DNA of 64,000 nt from JACCZX01 sp963786295 (GTDB taxonomy: Bacteria; Pseudomonadota; Gammaproteobacteria; Burkholderiales; Burkholderiaceae_F). Positions 19,137-28,072 of this stretch are shown here, piece by piece (position 1 is the stretch's first letter; the number at the start of each line of letters is the position of its first letter). The notes under the pieces are model-generated. The model worked only from the letters and a program-made list of their open reading frames with translations. It was not told the DNA's origin and ran no database searches. A program made the translations under genes and the position numbers. The DNA is taken from NCBI GenBank assembly GCA_963786295.1, contig CAWAYV010000049.1:69815-133814 (forward strand). Reading direction: 5' to 3'.

Positions 19137-19916
19137 ATGGTCGTCATCGTCACGCGGCCGGCGAGCGCCGGTAAGCGCCTATTCGATCGAGTCATCGAGC
19201 AAGGGCACCGGGCGCTGTGGTGGCCGGCGTTCGATATCGACGCGGCGCCCGACGTCGAACGAGCGCGCGAAACACTGGCGCGGCTTGCGGGCTATGACCT
19301 CGCGATTTTCGTCAGCATCCATGCCGTTCGTGCGGCGCGGCCGTTGTTGGATGGCGCATGGCCGTCCGGCACGATGATCGGCGCCGTCGGCGCGTCAACG
19401 CGCGCCGCCATCGAAGCGGAACTGCAACCGGATCCGAGCTTGATCGTGATGGCGCAAGATGAAGATCAGCAATCAGGATCGGAAGCGTTTTGGCGCGCCT
19501 GGCAAGCGAGCGCGCGCGGCGCGCGCCGGGTGCTGGTTTTGCGCGCCGAGGATGGCCGCAACTGGCTCAGCGAACGGTTTGCCGAGCACGGTGCCCAGGT
19601 GGACACCGTTGCGGTGTATTCGCGGCACTTGCACCAGGTGTCCGTGGATGAGCGGCAGCAGCTGCAGCACTGGATCGCGGCCAACGAACGACCGGCGATC
19701 ATTTTCAGCAGCACCGAGGCAGTCGCCGCGCTTGACCAGCAGGTTGATGCTACCGGGCAAGCGTGGCTCCGTACGGGGGCCGCCATCGCATGCCATCCGC
19801 GCATCGCCGAGCAGCTGTCATCGAACGGCTATGCGCGTGTGATCAACGCGACATTCGACGACGAGTCGATCATTGCCAAGCTAGAATCGATCGGCATTGA
19901 GCCGCAGGCGCTTTAG
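19137..19916 (+). CDS. hemD: Uroporphyrinogen-III synthase
   Basis: Cyclises and inverts ring D of hydroxymethylbilane to form uroporphyrinogen III. The 259-aa protein has the weakly conserved two-domain HemD fold. Recognisable points are VTRPASAGKRLFD at the start, the ISIHAV-type FVSIHAVRAARP (56-67), VGASTRAAIE, VLRAEDGRNWLSERF in the middle and IIFSSTEAVAAL in the second half. Length is normal. It lies between hemC and hemX, with short gaps, so co-transcription is likely. Sequence conservation in this family is low; the context makes the call firm. Confidence 0.92.
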   Translation: MVVIVTRPASAGKRLFDRVIEQGHRALWWPAFDIDAAPDVERARETLARLAGYDLAIFVSIHAVRAARPLLDGAWPSGTMIGAVGASTRAAIEAELQPDPSLIVMAQDEDQQSGSEAFWRAWQASARGARRVLVLRAEDGRNWLSERFAEHGAQVDTVAVYSRHLHQVSVDERQQLQHWIAANERPAIIFSSTEAVAALDQQVDATGQAWLRTGAAIACHPRIAEQLSSNGYARVINATFDDESIIAKLESIGIEPQAL

Positions 19917-19955
19917 CCTACGCAATTTACAAATGCCGCTCGCGACGCGCGAGCG

Positions 19956-21074
19956 TTGAGTCTGGCAACTGACCGCATCGAACTGAACGCCGTGGCAGAC
20001 GAACCGCTGCAACCATTGCCCACGCCGGCGGAAAGTTCTATCGCTTCGGCGCCACCCTTCGAAATCAACCGGCAAGCCTTGCTGTGGGTGGCGATTATCG
20101 CGTTGATCGTTGCGGTGTTCGCGGCCGGGTATTCATACCGACAGTTGGGTAACGTCAAGCGCGAATCAGCACAGCGGTTAGCCGAGCTTCAGCAGGCGGT
20201 GACGACTGCTAACGACACTGCCAACCGCGCCGATGCCGAGGCCCGCGCAGCGCGGCAACAGGCGGCAGTGGTCGAAGCGCGTTTGGCCGAGGAGCAAGGC
20301 CAGCGCGAAGCCCTGGAGCAGCTGTATTCGGATTTGTCGCGTGGCCGCGACGAAGCCGTGCTGGTAGAAGTCGAGCGGCTGATTACGGTTGCGGCGCAGG
20401 AACTGCAACTTAGCGGCAACGTTGCCACCGCGCTGGCGGCGTTACAAACGGCCGATGCGCGGCTTTCGCGCTCGGATAACGCGCGATTTGTGCCGCTGCG
20501 ACGCATGCTGGCACGCGATATCGAGCGTTTGAAAGCGGCGCCCGCAGTCGACTTCACCGGTATGGCGTTGAAGCTCGATCAGCTCGCCTCGTCGGTCGAC
20601 AGTTGGCCGTTGCTGGCTGCCGTGACTGCAGCGCCAACACCGGCAACGGCAAGCACGGCTGATTCGACCGTGCCGTCGACCCCATCCGGGTGGTGGCAGC
20701 GGCAGTGGCGCGCATTGCTGAGCGAGCTCGGCGAATATCGCGATCTGGTTCGCATTCGCCATGTTGATTCACCGGAATCGGTATTGCTCGACGCTCAGCA
20801 GCAAACGCTGGTGCGGCAGCAGCTGCGGTTGCGGCTGCTTAACGCGCGGCAGGCGCTGCTGGCGCGTAACGATCGGCTCTTTCGCGCCGATCTTTCCGAA
20901 GCGCAGGCTTTAATGGCGCGTTATGTCGACCTTCGATCCGGACCAGCGGCCGGCGCTCTTGCGCTGATGAAACAGCTCGCGTCGACGGCTTTGTCAGTCG
21001 AACTGCCGACCATCAGCGACAGCATGGCCGCAGTTCGCGCGGTGCGAACTCCGCCCGTTTCGCCGGGCCGTTAG
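19956..21074 (+). CDS. hemX: HemX-domain membrane protein
   Basis: A 372-aa single-pass inner-membrane protein of the HemX (uroporphyrin-III C-methyltransferase-like) family; no methyltransferase domain is present. It has a short cytoplasmic N-terminus and a hydrophobic helix (LLWVAIIALIVAVFAAGY, about 43-60). A long coiled coil follows (about 70-135, rich in A, E, Q, R), then the helical HemX domain with WWQRQWRALLSELGEYRDLVRI. The TTG at 19956 is the computed start; a GTG at about 19992 is an alternative. Its exact role in haem synthesis is not established, but linkage to hemD and hemY is strongly conserved. Confidence 0.87.
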   Translation: MSLATDRIELNAVADEPLQPLPTPAESSIASAPPFEINRQALLWVAIIALIVAVFAAGYSYRQLGNVKRESAQRLAELQQAVTTANDTANRADAEARAARQQAAVVEARLAEEQGQREALEQLYSDLSRGRDEAVLVEVERLITVAAQELQLSGNVATALAALQTADARLSRSDNARFVPLRRMLARDIERLKAAPAVDFTGMALKLDQLASSVDSWPLLAAVTAAPTPATASTADSTVPSTPSGWWQRQWRALLSELGEYRDLVRIRHVDSPESVLLDAQQQTLVRQQLRLRLLNARQALLARNDRLFRADLSEAQALMARYVDLRSGPAAGALALMKQLASTALSVELPTISDSMAAVRAVRTPPVSPGR

Positions 21075-21088
21075 CAGCGGGAGCCATC

Positions 21089-22351
21089 GTGCGTTGGCTG
21101 AGTTCGGCGCTATTGCTCGCACTGCTTGCGGCGTTCACCGCGCTGTTTTTGAGGATCAATGTCGGCAACGTTGCGCTGTTCGTGCCGCCGTATCGCATCG
21201 ACGTTTCGGTGAATCTCGCGCTGCTCGCGCTGGTGCTGTTGCTGAGTGCTGTTTACTGGGTTGCGCGAGTAGTTCAAAAGATGGCCGATTTTCCGGAGCA
21301 AGTGCGCTTGTACCGTGCCCGCCGCGAGGAGATTGGGGCCAACCGGGCGTTGGTCGAATCGGTCAAGAATTTTTTCGAGGGCCGATTCGCGCGCGCCGAG
21401 AAATCTGCGCGCGCTGCGCAGTCATCGAGCTTGACTGCGGGTATGGCAGCGTTGGTCGGGGCGCGCGCGGCGCATCGGATGCAGGAATACTCGCGGCGCG
21501 ACGAGTGGCTCGACCTTGCCGGGCTCGATGCCGACATCGAAACGGCGCGGCTCGTGGTGAGCGCAGAGATGCTGACCGAGCAACGCGAGAACGATGCGGC
21601 ACTGTCTGCGATCAATCGGTTGCAGGGTGAAGGCCGCCGGCACATTCATGCGATGCGAATTGCGTTGAGCGCCAATTTGCAGTCCGGGCGCTGGGATGAA
21701 GCGCTGAAGGCGGTGCGACTGCTCGAAAAGAGAAATGCGCTGCACCCCGTGCTGTCGCGCAGGCTCAAGTTCACGATATACCGCGAGTTGTTCAAAGCGC
21801 AGAGCACTGACGCGGCGGCGCTGGAAGCGATGTGGCGCTCGGTGCCCGAAGCGGAGCGGCAGTCGCCGGAAATTGCACTCGAAGCGGCGCGATTGTTCAA
21901 CGAGTCGGATGCCGAGCTTGGCCGCTTAGCGGCTGAAGCGATCGAGGCGGCGCTGCAGCAGTCACCCGCGGCGTGGGATGACTCGTCGCTGCGCCTGCTC
22001 GATGAATATGCACGCGCACAAATGTTGTCGCCACGCGATCAACTGGAGCGTGTGGAAGCGTGGCTAAAGGCGGCCCCTCCGACTGGCCCGATCCGCGCCG
22101 GATTGCTGCGCGCCGCGGGACTGATCTGCCTGCGGCAACAATTGTGGGGCAAGTCGAAAGCGTATTTGCTTGAAAGTTTGGCGGCTGACAGGGACGCGTC
22201 GACGCTTCTCGCGCTCGCGCGCCTGGCCGACGCGATCGGCGACGAGCGCGAAGCCGCGTCGTACTTCAAGGACGCCGCGATCGCGTTCGCGAAGACATCG
22301 ACTTCGATGGCAGATTCGCCGGCAGCTGTTTGGCGCACCGCTCAACGCTAA
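21089..22351 (+). CDS. hemY: HemY-type TPR membrane protein
   Basis: A 420-aa inner-membrane protein of the proteobacterial HemY family, which is unrelated to the oxidase called HemY in Bacillus. Two N-terminal helices (about residues 4-20 and 41-60) precede the family opening YRARREEIGANRALVES, then TPR-like helix pairs to the end. The gene starts with GTG 14 bp after hemX. E. coli HemY is linked to late protoporphyrin handling, but its mechanism is unclear. It is the last gene in the algZR-hemCDXY run. Confidence 0.88.
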   Translation: MRWLSSALLLALLAAFTALFLRINVGNVALFVPPYRIDVSVNLALLALVLLLSAVYWVARVVQKMADFPEQVRLYRARREEIGANRALVESVKNFFEGRFARAEKSARAAQSSSLTAGMAALVGARAAHRMQEYSRRDEWLDLAGLDADIETARLVVSAEMLTEQRENDAALSAINRLQGEGRRHIHAMRIALSANLQSGRWDEALKAVRLLEKRNALHPVLSRRLKFTIYRELFKAQSTDAAALEAMWRSVPEAERQSPEIALEAARLFNESDAELGRLAAEAIEAALQQSPAAWDDSSLRLLDEYARAQMLSPRDQLERVEAWLKAAPPTGPIRAGLLRAAGLICLRQQLWGKSKAYLLESLAADRDASTLLALARLADAIGDEREAASYFKDAAIAFAKTSTSMADSPAAVWRTAQR

Positions 22352-22403
22352 CCAGACTCCCCTGACAGATTTAGGACTTCAGGCACGCGAACGGAACACG
22401 CGC

Positions 22404-22949
22404 CTACAGTGGAAAACTTGCGAATACCAGCAGCATCAGCCCACTCGAGATCGTGAGCGACACGGCCACGTGCTCGGGTGACTCGCTGTACGCGAGGCCG
22501 AGCAGCCTGCGGTTGCCGCTGGCCCACCATCCGCAGCTAATGACAAAGGCAATCGCAAACAGCAAAATGCCCGGCAACAATACGAGCGTCACACCCGCGA
22601 CATACATCGGAACCGAACCGATGATCGCCACTGCGACGCCTCGTAGCCAGCGCCGCGGCCGCGAATAAATCTTCAACAACGCAGCGCCCACCAGCCCTTG
22701 CACGATGGGCGCGATCGTGAGTCCGATCCATAGCGCGACGAACGGTTGCCAGCCGCGGTTGCGCTGTACGGCGTAACCGAAGGTGTAGTCCCAATCGGTA
22801 TTGAAAAAGCGGACGCCAATCTCGCTCGCGACTGCAACGACGAACGCACCCACGAGCGCCAAGACCATCAGCGCGATCGTCAAACGCCGGTCGCCGAGCA
22901 ACGGCTCTACCGCGCTCCACCAAACTTCAGGATCGGAGAACCTCTTCAT
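22404..22949 (-). CDS. YIP1-like integral membrane protein
   Basis: A 181-aa protein that starts MKRFSDPEVWWSAVEPLL and then has about four to five hydrophobic segments: around 23-42, 65-90 (WQPFVALWIGLTIAPIVQGL), 103-127, 129-146 and 160-180. The layout resembles Yip1/DUF1282 family membrane proteins, which are poorly characterised. The ATG at 22949 is preferred over the longer open frame because the extra N-terminal part crosses a terminator hairpin. It is convergent with hemY and lies downstream of the actP terminator. No specific function can be given. Confidence 0.65.
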   Translation of the reverse strand: MKRFSDPEVWWSAVEPLLGDRRLTIALMVLALVGAFVVAVASEIGVRFFNTDWDYTFGYAVQRNRGWQPFVALWIGLTIAPIVQGLVGAALLKIYSRPRRWLRGVAVAIIGSVPMYVAGVTLVLLPGILLFAIAFVISCGWWASGNRRLLGLAYSESPEHVAVSLTISSGLMLLVFASFPL

Positions 22950-22986
22950 CTTGGGTACGACTATGGGCGGGTTGGGCAGTTCGGTC

Positions 22987-23013
22987 AAAAAAAAGCCCGC
23001 GATAACGCGGGCT
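22987..23013 (-). terminator. Rho-independent terminator of the symporter operon
   Basis: On the minus strand an AGCCCGCG / CGCGGGCT stem (8 bp each, loop of four) is followed by a run of eight T (complement of 22987-22994). It starts 21 bp after the symporter stop codon at 23035, the normal place for a terminator. Confidence 0.9.
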
Positions 23014-23034
23014 CTAAAAGGTGTCGTATGACGA

Positions 23035-25116
23035 TCAAGTGCCGACCGTGCTGACTGTGTCGCCACGCAGGTGCGGATAGCGAACATGCTCGACCAGCTC
23101 TTGCGTCTGTTTATCGGGCTCCGGCGTCAGCAGGCTGACGATGATGATCGTGATCAGGCCTATAGGCAGTCCGAACATCCCTGCTGAGATCGGGTTCAGT
23201 CCGAACCACAGATCCATTTTCGGCACGCCCATGTTGGTGAAGAACGGGTAGGTGCGAAGCATGTAGTAGATGCAAACGCCCAGCCCCGCCGTCATGCCGA
23301 CGATCGCCCCCCACTTGGTTGCGCGCTTCCAGAACACGCCCAGCACCAGCGGCGGGAAGAACGCTGAGGCCGCGAGCGAGAACGCCGCGCCCACCAGGAA
23401 CAAGATGTCTCCCGGCTTCAGCGATGTAACAAACGCCGCCACGATCGCAACCACGACCAACAGCACCTTGGACAGCGTGACGCGGAATTTGGTCGAAGCC
23501 GAGGGGTCGATCATCTTGTAGTACAGGTCGTGCGACAGGGCGTTCGAGATCGTCAGCAGTAACCCGTCCGCAGTTGAGAGCGCGGCCGCCAGACCTCCCG
23601 CGGCGACCAGGCCAGAAACCACATAGGGCAACCCGGCAATCTCCGGAGTAGCAAGCACGATCAGGTCACCTCCGATCACGATCTCGGCCAGCTGCACGAT
23701 GCCATCTCGATTGACGTCAGTGATGTTCAACAAAGTCGGATCGACGGTCGCCCACGATGCAGCCCACGCAGGCAGCGCAGCGAAGCTGCTGCCGACCAGG
23801 TTGGTGTAGACGTCGTACTTGGCCAGCACTGCCAGACACGGCGCGGTGAAGTACAGCAGGAAGATGAAGAACAACGACCAGAAGACCGAGTCGCGCGCCT
23901 GCTGAACACTCGGGGTCGTGTAGTAGCGCATCAGGATGTGCGGCAGCGCAGCCGTGCCGAACATCATGCAGAACACGATACCTATGAAGTTCAACCGCGC
24001 GGTATCGCGCGCCTCCTCAGTCGCTCCAGGATACGGCAGGCCGTGCGGGCGCGGTGGTGCAGCGCGCGCGACGAGAGCCTTGTCCTTAGCGACCGACGCC
24101 TTCCATTTCTCGACGTCGGTCGGATACTCCGTCAGTAATTTCTGCACCGGGTCAATTCTCGCCGCGGGCGCATTAGCCGCCCGAAGATCGGCGACTTCCT
24201 TCTCGAGCTGCGCGCGACGGTCGGCATGCGCTTTCACCGCGTCCTTTTCTGCCGCGGTGGCGGCAGCCACTCGGTCCCTGTAGATCTTGCGCACGTCAGC
24301 TTCCGCCGGATCGGCGAGGATTTTCTTCTCGACCACCGCCAGCTTTTCCATCGTCTGCCCGTAAGCAAACTGAGGCACAGGGAAGCCGGTGTATCTGACG
24401 CCAAGCCAGACGACCGGAGTCATATAAGCGATGATCAGGATGATGTATTGCGCGACCTGCGTCCAGGTCACCGCGCGCATCCCGCCGAGCATCGAGCACA
24501 CCAGAATCCCGGCCAGGCCGACGAACACGCCGACCTCAAACGCGAGTCCGGTAAAGCGGCTCGTGATCAGACCCACGCCGTAGATCTGCGCGACGACGTA
24601 GACGAAAGAACACGTGATCGCCGAGATGATGCCGATCGAGCGGATGATGTTGCCGCCATAACGGGCACCAAGAAAATCCGGAATCGTGAACTGGCCGAAC
24701 TTGCGCAGATACGGCGCCAACAGAAACGCCACCAGGCAATAGCCGCCGGTCCACCCCATCACGAACGACAATCCATCGTAGCCGGACAGATACAGCGTGC
24801 CCGCCATGCCGATGAATGACGCGGCGCTCATCCAGTCGGCGCCGGTCGCCATGCCGTTGAAGAGTGCCGGAACGCGCCGGCCTGCCACGTAGTACTCGGC
24901 GACGTCCGCGGTGCGGCTCATGATGCCGATGCCCGCGTACAGCGCGATCGTGGCGAACAGGAAGCAGTAACCGATCCACTGGCGCGACAGCCCTAGCTGC
25001 TCGGCGACAGCGAGCACGAGCAGAAAGACGAGGAAGCCGCCGGTGTACCAGGTGTAGTACTTCCGAAGCTGGTTGAAGAAAGCGCGATTGGCGCTAATGG
25101 ACGTGGCAGCCATCAC
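23035..25116 (-). CDS. Sodium:solute symporter, large subunit (VC_2705/ActP-like)
   Basis: Inner-membrane sodium/carboxylate symporter of the SSS family, most like the large subfamily paired with a DUF4212 small protein; acetate or a related short acid is the likely cargo. The 693-aa protein has about 13 hydrophobic helices and the SSS core (AEYYVAGRRVPALFNGMATGADW, residues 73-95; LAAALSTADGLLLTISNAL). Two unusual parts stand out. A charged 120-residue insertion (about 254-372) is predicted to form a coiled coil between helices. An EF-hand-like 12-residue loop, DVNRDGIVQLAE (467-478), has all the usual calcium ligands. The start overlaps the stop of the small-subunit gene by four bases. Confidence 0.9.
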   Translation of the reverse strand: MMAATSISANRAFFNQLRKYYTWYTGGFLVFLLVLAVAEQLGLSRQWIGYCFLFATIALYAGIGIMSRTADVAEYYVAGRRVPALFNGMATGADWMSAASFIGMAGTLYLSGYDGLSFVMGWTGGYCLVAFLLAPYLRKFGQFTIPDFLGARYGGNIIRSIGIISAITCSFVYVVAQIYGVGLITSRFTGLAFEVGVFVGLAGILVCSMLGGMRAVTWTQVAQYIILIIAYMTPVVWLGVRYTGFPVPQFAYGQTMEKLAVVEKKILADPAEADVRKIYRDRVAAATAAEKDAVKAHADRRAQLEKEVADLRAANAPAARIDPVQKLLTEYPTDVEKWKASVAKDKALVARAAPPRPHGLPYPGATEEARDTARLNFIGIVFCMMFGTAALPHILMRYYTTPSVQQARDSVFWSLFFIFLLYFTAPCLAVLAKYDVYTNLVGSSFAALPAWAASWATVDPTLLNITDVNRDGIVQLAEIVIGGDLIVLATPEIAGLPYVVSGLVAAGGLAAALSTADGLLLTISNALSHDLYYKMIDPSASTKFRVTLSKVLLVVVAIVAAFVTSLKPGDILFLVGAAFSLAASAFFPPLVLGVFWKRATKWGAIVGMTAGLGVCIYYMLRTYPFFTNMGVPKMDLWFGLNPISAGMFGLPIGLITIIIVSLLTPEPDKQTQELVEHVRYPHLRGDTVSTVGT

Positions 25117-25376
25117 TCGTCTCCCTCTTCGACGTTGTACTCCAGATCAAGCTTGCGCATCCTCTTGGCGTACACGTAAATGAGGACGACATAGATGATC
25201 AGCGACCCCTGTGCGGCCATGTAAAACGACAGCGGCCAGCCAAAGAAATTGATCTCGGCCAGCGGGCGCGCGTACCACGCCATCACGTACGTAACGACGA
25301 ACCAGATAGCGAGGAGCACTGCGGTGAGCCGCAGATTCTTGTGCCAATACTCATTATGTTTTGTGGTGAGCTGCAT
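25113..25376 (-). CDS. DUF4212 small subunit of sodium:solute symporter
   Basis: An 87-aa protein with two hydrophobic helices (about 17-36 and 46-68) and the family motif HNEYWHKNLRLTAVLLAIWF at residues 7-26. It ends in the acidic YNVEEGDE. DUF4212 proteins are always encoded next to the large SSS subunit and are assumed to form a complex with it, much as YjcH accompanies ActP. Translation is coupled to the large subunit by an ATGA overlap. A TPR gene lies 30 bp upstream. Confidence 0.92.
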   Translation of the reverse strand: MQLTTKHNEYWHKNLRLTAVLLAIWFVVTYVMAWYARPLAEINFFGWPLSFYMAAQGSLIIYVVLIYVYAKRMRKLDLEYNVEEGDE

Positions 25377-25406
25377 GCTTTCTCCTTGTGATATTTATCC
25401 CCTGCA

Positions 25407-26066
25407 CTAGCTTGCTGCGGCGGTGGTGTCCTCCGTCGGTTGTAAATCTCTTCGATTGCTGACTGAATGCGGCACGGTTTGCTCGAGATCGCGCTTCAGC
25501 GTCGCTGCGAACTTCGGCTCGAACTGGGTCAGCTCCTGATACATCTTCCACGCTTCCTCGCTGCGGCCGAGGTGATGGTAGGTCATGCCGAGCTGATAGT
25601 AACCATAAGGACTGAAATGTTGCAGCTTGATGTTGCGTTTAAGCGCAGGCACTGCCTCTTGCAGGCGCCCTTGGCGTATAAGCACCAGGCCGAGTCCGTA
25701 CCAGGCGCGATCCAGTGTCGGCTTTAGGTCCACTGCCCGGCGGAAGCAGCGTTCCGCCTCCTCTAACTCATCGCGCTGATCGTGAATGAAGCCCAGGTTG
25801 AACCAGCCGTCGGCGTGCTGTGGATGGATCGCCACCAGTTCACGAAACTCGCGGATCGCGGCGGCCTGATCGCCAGCCGTCGCATACAGGTTGCCGATAA
25901 CTGAACGGGCATACGCATCTGCCGGGTCAACGCGAAGAATTTTGCGAAACACCTCGATTGCCTGGGCGTTGCGCTTGAACAGAAGCGCCGTATGCGCGCG
26001 CCGAACCAGCCACCATTTGGTGAGTGCGCGCTTGACAAACGTTATTGGGGTGCCGGCGGGTTCCAT
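25407..26066 (-). CDS. TPR-repeat protein
   Basis: About 219 aa made almost entirely of tetratricopeptide repeats (roughly residues 25-185). The repeats show the usual spacing, for example ADGWFNLGFIHDQRDELEEAE, DRAWYGLGLVLIRQGRLQEAV and YGYYQLGMTYHHLGRSEEAW in succession. TPR proteins act as protein-binding scaffolds; no enzyme domain is present. The ATG at 26066 overlaps the upstream membrane-protein gene by 25 bases; longer starts exist. Its place before the symporter genes suggests it belongs to the same unit, but its partner is unknown. Confidence 0.8.
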   Translation of the reverse strand: MEPAGTPITFVKRALTKWWLVRRAHTALLFKRNAQAIEVFRKILRVDPADAYARSVIGNLYATAGDQAAAIREFRELVAIHPQHADGWFNLGFIHDQRDELEEAERCFRRAVDLKPTLDRAWYGLGLVLIRQGRLQEAVPALKRNIKLQHFSPYGYYQLGMTYHHLGRSEEAWKMYQELTQFEPKFAATLKRDLEQTVPHSVSNRRDLQPTEDTTAAAS

Positions 26067-26377
26067 GTGGCAGCCCATTTTGCGCAGCCTGCTTGATTGA
26101 CTTGTGCCTTGCATGCTTCTCGATGTTCGAACCCCAGCCAGAAATACGCAAAAAACAAAATCATGAATGCACCGATCGGTATGTGCCGATCGAGCACGAC
26201 CTTCGGCGTCACCAAGCGAACCAGCTTGACGACCGGACGCGCAATCAACTCAAACAACCGATAGAGCAGGTTGTCGGCGCGCCTACGCCAGTTAAATACT
26301 CCGACCAGAAATTGGCCAAGCAGGGCCAGTCCTGCCACGCCCACCAGTGTTTGCGCCACCAACCAGTAAAACGCCAT
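26042..26377 (-). CDS. Small two-helix membrane protein of unknown function
   Basis: A 111-aa protein with an N-terminal helix (FYWLVAQTLVGVAGLALLGQ), a basic stretch (NWRRRADNLLYRLFE), the conserved-looking RPVVKLVRLVTPKVVLDRHIP segment and a second helix (GAFMILFFAYFWLGFEHR). I do not recognise a named family. The same gene order (this protein, a TPR protein, DUF4212, large symporter) suggests a role in the same membrane process. The ATG at 26377 is chosen because the longer frame upstream is hydrophilic and unlike coding sequence. Confidence 0.65.
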   Translation of the reverse strand: MAFYWLVAQTLVGVAGLALLGQFLVGVFNWRRRADNLLYRLFELIARPVVKLVRLVTPKVVLDRHIPIGAFMILFFAYFWLGFEHREACKAQVNQAGCAKWAATWNPPAPQ

Positions 26378-26608
26378 CACCTTCCTAATCCGCGCCGCGT
26401 GCGATTGTGATGGTAGTGCTCCACCGCGTCCAGCTTTTGGCCACTGATGTTGCCGCCGACTTACGCGTGCTGTACCGCGCGCCATTGACGCAGAGCACAA
26501 CGGCGTTTATGCCGCCGTTCGTCTGCCAGGTTGTTGTGCATGCCCCACGCCCATGCGCGGCGTGAACGAAAACGTGCTAGACGAAGTCGTTGACGTCGAT
26601 CAGGGTTC

Positions 26609-28072
26609 TCACAACTGATATTCGAGCTGCAGGCGCTGCTGCAGCTTGCGCGCCTGCTTGAACGCTTCCTTCAGAATCAGACGATCCAGTTCGTTCAGTT
26701 TGTCGGGATTGATGCGGTTTGCCGCACCCGGCGGCGCGCCCGCGTACTGATTCCTGAGGCGCAGCGACTGGATGAAGAAGAACGCGTCAACAATGGCGCG
26801 TACGTCCTCACTGCCGAGACGCGTCGACGATGCCGCCACCTGCAGGCGCCGTGCCGTGTTCGTGTCCGGGATGCCGTGCGCAAGTGCCAGTACGCGTGCT
26901 GCATCGACGAACAGGCGCGCTCCCTGGTTCTTGAGGTCGAGCGTTTTCGGGAATTCCTTCGGACTCTGGTACGAAAAGTCCCGGATAACGCCGAGGGGTG
27001 GGGACTGCAGCAGCGCATTTTCGGTCAACATGCGCAGGAACGGACGGCTCGCGGCCGTGGTTTTCAGCAGCCTCTTTTTGAGCTGCTCTCCGAGCGCCTG
27101 CGCGCCATAGAGCGGCCGCAAGTCGAAAAAAATCGAGGCATTGAGAAGCGCTTCGGGTTCAGGATTGCTGATCCAGGCGCCGAAGTGATGGCGCCACTCA
27201 TCGAGCGACATGCACCACTGTGGGTTGCCCGCCATGATGTTTCCCTTGCACAGCGGGAAGCCGCAGGCATCGAGACGCTGATTGACCAGGCGCGCGAACG
27301 GGACAAAGGCTTCGCGCAGCAACGCAGCATCGCCGGGCTCTTTCGCCTCGAACACGATGCCGTTGTCCTGATCGGTGGCGAGCGTCTGCTCGAGCCGCCC
27401 CTCGGAGCCGAAGGCGAGCCAGCACCAAGGAGCGTCAGGCAGCTCGATCTCGTCGATCGTCAGCTCGATGACGCGCGTCGTGACCAGATCGTTCAGCGTC
27501 GAGACAAACTGGTTAAGCACCTCGGCGCCAACGCCCTGCGCCAGCAGGTGCTTCGCCAGGCGCTGCGTGTCTTCGGCGCAATGCACAAGCGAGGCGATAT
27601 CCGGGCTGCGAGCAATCTCGCGCTGCAGCTCCTGCACGCCGGGCCGCTTCAGCTCAAACAGCTGCGCCTGCGAAACGAGCCCGGCAAGCTTGCCCTGCTC
27701 ATCGGTCACGACAATATGGCTGATGCCGTGCCGCGCCATTGCGGTCGCAGCCTGATGGGCGGTAGCGTCCGTTTTCAGCGTGACGACTCCGGCCGTCATC
27801 ACTGACAGCACCGGCTCTTCGAGGTCGCCATCTACCAGTGTTACGCGCCGCAGCAAGTCCTTAAGCGTGAAGATGCCAAGCGGGATGCGTGTCTGCGGGT
27901 CTGTGACTACGATCGAATCCACATTTTTTTGCGCCATCATTTGCAGCGCCCCGCGCACCGAACCATCAAGCGGCGCTACCAGCGGATCGCTCACCATCAG
28001 CGCGGAAAGCGGGCTGTGCATTGTCGGCAGATCGAGCTGGGACAGCTCCGCCGCTGTGATTTGCGCGTTCAA
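26609..28072 (-). CDS. CBS-pair / DUF294 nucleotidyltransferase-like protein
   Basis: A cytoplasmic 487-aa signalling protein. Two CBS domains (about 20-80 and 88-145) should bind an adenine nucleotide. A DUF294 nucleotidyltransferase-like domain follows, with GSEGR (222-226) and the acidic pair D234 and D236 in LATDQDNGIVF, resembling the GlnD/polymerase-beta metal site. The C-terminal part (about 340-487) is the DUF294 substrate-binding domain, rich in helices. In Pseudomonas and Vibrio such genes sit next to actP-type symporters and a DnaQ-like nuclease, as here. The target of the transferase is not known. The start overlaps the exonuclease gene's stop by four bases. Confidence 0.88.
   Translation of the reverse strand: MNAQITAAELSQLDLPTMHSPLSALMVSDPLVAPLDGSVRGALQMMAQKNVDSIVVTDPQTRIPLGIFTLKDLLRRVTLVDGDLEEPVLSVMTAGVVTLKTDATAHQAATAMARHGISHIVVTDEQGKLAGLVSQAQLFELKRPGVQELQREIARSPDIASLVHCAEDTQRLAKHLLAQGVGAEVLNQFVSTLNDLVTTRVIELTIDEIELPDAPWCWLAFGSEGRLEQTLATDQDNGIVFEAKEPGDAALLREAFVPFARLVNQRLDACGFPLCKGNIMAGNPQWCMSLDEWRHHFGAWISNPEPEALLNASIFFDLRPLYGAQALGEQLKKRLLKTTAASRPFLRMLTENALLQSPPLGVIRDFSYQSPKEFPKTLDLKNQGARLFVDAARVLALAHGIPDTNTARRLQVAASSTRLGSEDVRAIVDAFFFIQSLRLRNQYAGAPPGAANRINPDKLNELDRLILKEAFKQARKLQQRLQLEYQL

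Noticed and set aside
22361..22403. Riboswitch or attenuator after hemY
   Set aside because: The short gap between convergent genes shows no stem with a T-run or known riboswitch core.
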